DNA of 6,278 nt from Smithellaceae bacterium (lineage in GTDB: Bacteria; Desulfobacterota; Syntrophia; Syntrophales; Smithellaceae), in the NCBI GenBank assembly GCA_028701435.1, contig JAQVQT010000109.1, positions 1 to 6,278 of the forward strand. The letters run 5' to 3'. A program made the translations under genes and the position numbers. Shown here one piece after another: positions 5,594 to 6,278 of this stretch. How positions within the stretch are numbered: position 1 is the first letter of the stretch; each line of letters opens with the position of its first letter. The notes beneath the pieces were generated by a model that worked only from the letters and a program-made list of their open reading frames with translations, was not told where the DNA came from and did not search any database.

Positions 5594-6278
5594 ATGAAGT
5601 ACGATCCGATCGCCATTGAAGAAAAATGGCAGAAGAAATGGGAAGAAGAAAAAACCTTTAAAGTCACGGAAGATCCGCAAAAAAAGAAATACTACCTTCT
5701 GGAAATGTTTCCCTATCCTTCGGGGAAAATCCATATCGGCCATGTGCGCAATTACACCATCGGCGACGTGGTGGCCCGCTACAAACGCATGAAAGGATTC
5801 AATGTCCTGCACCCGATCGGCTGGGACGCCTTCGGCATGCCGGCGGAAAACGCCGCCATCGAGCACAAGATTCATCCATCCAAGTGGACGCATGAAAACA
5901 TCGAGCACATGAAGAAGCAGCTCAAGCGCATGGGCTTCAGCTACGACTGGGACCGCGAATTGGCCACCTGCGAACCGGAGTACTACCGCTGGGAACAGCT
6001 TTTCTTTATCTGGATGGTTGAAAAAGGCCTGGCCTACAAGAAACGCTCCAGCGTCAACTTCTGCAAAAAGTGCGACACGGTGCTCGCCAACGAACAGGTA
6101 GAAGGTGGCCTGTGCTGGCGCTGCGGCACGGAAGTCACGGAAAAAACGCTCGATCAGTGGTTTTTCAAAATCACCGCCTACACCGAGGAGCTTTTGGAAT
6201 ACTGCGACAAGCTTCCCGGCTGGCCGGAGCGCGTCATGACGATGCAGAAAAACTGGATCGGCAAAAGCTACGGCTGCC
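5594..6278 (+). CDS. leuS: Leucyl-tRNA synthetase, N-terminal part (3' end beyond the window)
   Basis: Cytoplasmic class I aminoacyl-tRNA synthetase that charges tRNA-Leu. The first 228 residues are visible, about a quarter of the usual 800-870. The start MKYDPIAIEEKWQKKW is typical of bacterial LeuRS. FPYPSGKIHIGHVRNYTIGD holds the ATP-binding HIGH motif at 47-50, and HPIGWDAFGMPAENAAI (73-89) is the next conserved block. A zinc-binding module has two pairs, C157-K-K-C160 and C174-W-R-C177. The frame is intact to the edge, where NWIGKSYG marks the approach to the CP1 editing domain. ATG 5594 is preferred because it gives the usual N-terminus and has GGGAG at 5577-5581, 12 bases upstream. An in-frame ATG at 5543 would add 17 atypical residues and has no ribosome site. 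It follows the transporter by 111 bases on the same strand. Confidence 0.97.
   Translation, partial: MKYDPIAIEEKWQKKWEEEKTFKVTEDPQKKKYYLLEMFPYPSGKIHIGHVRNYTIGDVVARYKRMKGFNVLHPIGWDAFGMPAENAAIEHKIHPSKWTHENIEHMKKQLKRMGFSYDWDRELATCEPEYYRWEQLFFIWMVEKGLAYKKRSSVNFCKKCDTVLANEQVEGGLCWRCGTEVTEKTLDQWFFKITAYTEELLEYCDKLPGWPERVMTMQKNWIGKSYGC

Overview
The window suggests a Gram-negative, GC-rich bacterium. It encodes an outer-membrane beta-barrel enzyme, periplasmic disulfide and haem proteins, and a peptidoglycan-sugar recycling pair. Gene style (small monohaem cytochrome, lipoprotein DsbC, a murU/amgK-like pair, heptamer repeats between genes) fits Desulfobacterota, perhaps a Syntrophales-like lineage. 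That placement is an impression from the sequence and was not tested by a search.

Left half (1-2274), all on the minus strand: envelope genes. Reading leftward, a PagL-like lipid A deacylase (outer-membrane acyloxyacyl hydrolase family) comes first. After a 145-base gap with a possible promoter and inverted repeat comes a tight cluster: a cysteine-less Rap1a/Tai-like secreted protein, a DsbC-type lipoprotein thiol-disulfide isomerase, and a small c-type cytochrome cut by the left window edge. Gaps inside the cluster are 17 and 19 bases, so it is probably one operon of periplasmic proteins.

Centre (2275-2514): a divergent intergenic region. It holds a degenerate array of 7-base repeats (consensus YNTYRCC) split by a perfect 14-bp-stem hairpin. 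The hairpin block is exactly 35 bases (5 x 7), so both halves of the array stay in phase. Candidate promoters for the rightward genes lie at the right side of the array.

Right half (2515-6278), all on the plus strand: a MurU-type sugar-1-phosphate nucleotidyltransferase and an AmgK-type sugar kinase overlap by 4 bases (ATGA). A 12-helix MFS transporter of the sugar-symporter (GPH/SLC45-like) type follows. Together they could import a sugar, phosphorylate it at C1 and activate it as a nucleotide sugar, as in the AmgK-MurU peptidoglycan salvage route of Pseudomonas. The link of the transporter to this route is inference. The last gene is leuS (leucyl-tRNA synthetase), whose first 228 codons are present before the right edge.

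No tRNA, rRNA, CRISPR array, insertion sequence or phage gene was recognised. The window is mostly ordinary chromosome. The most unusual items are the repeat/hairpin element, the Rap1a-like protein without cysteines next to a disulfide isomerase, and the nucleotidyltransferase/kinase/transporter set.
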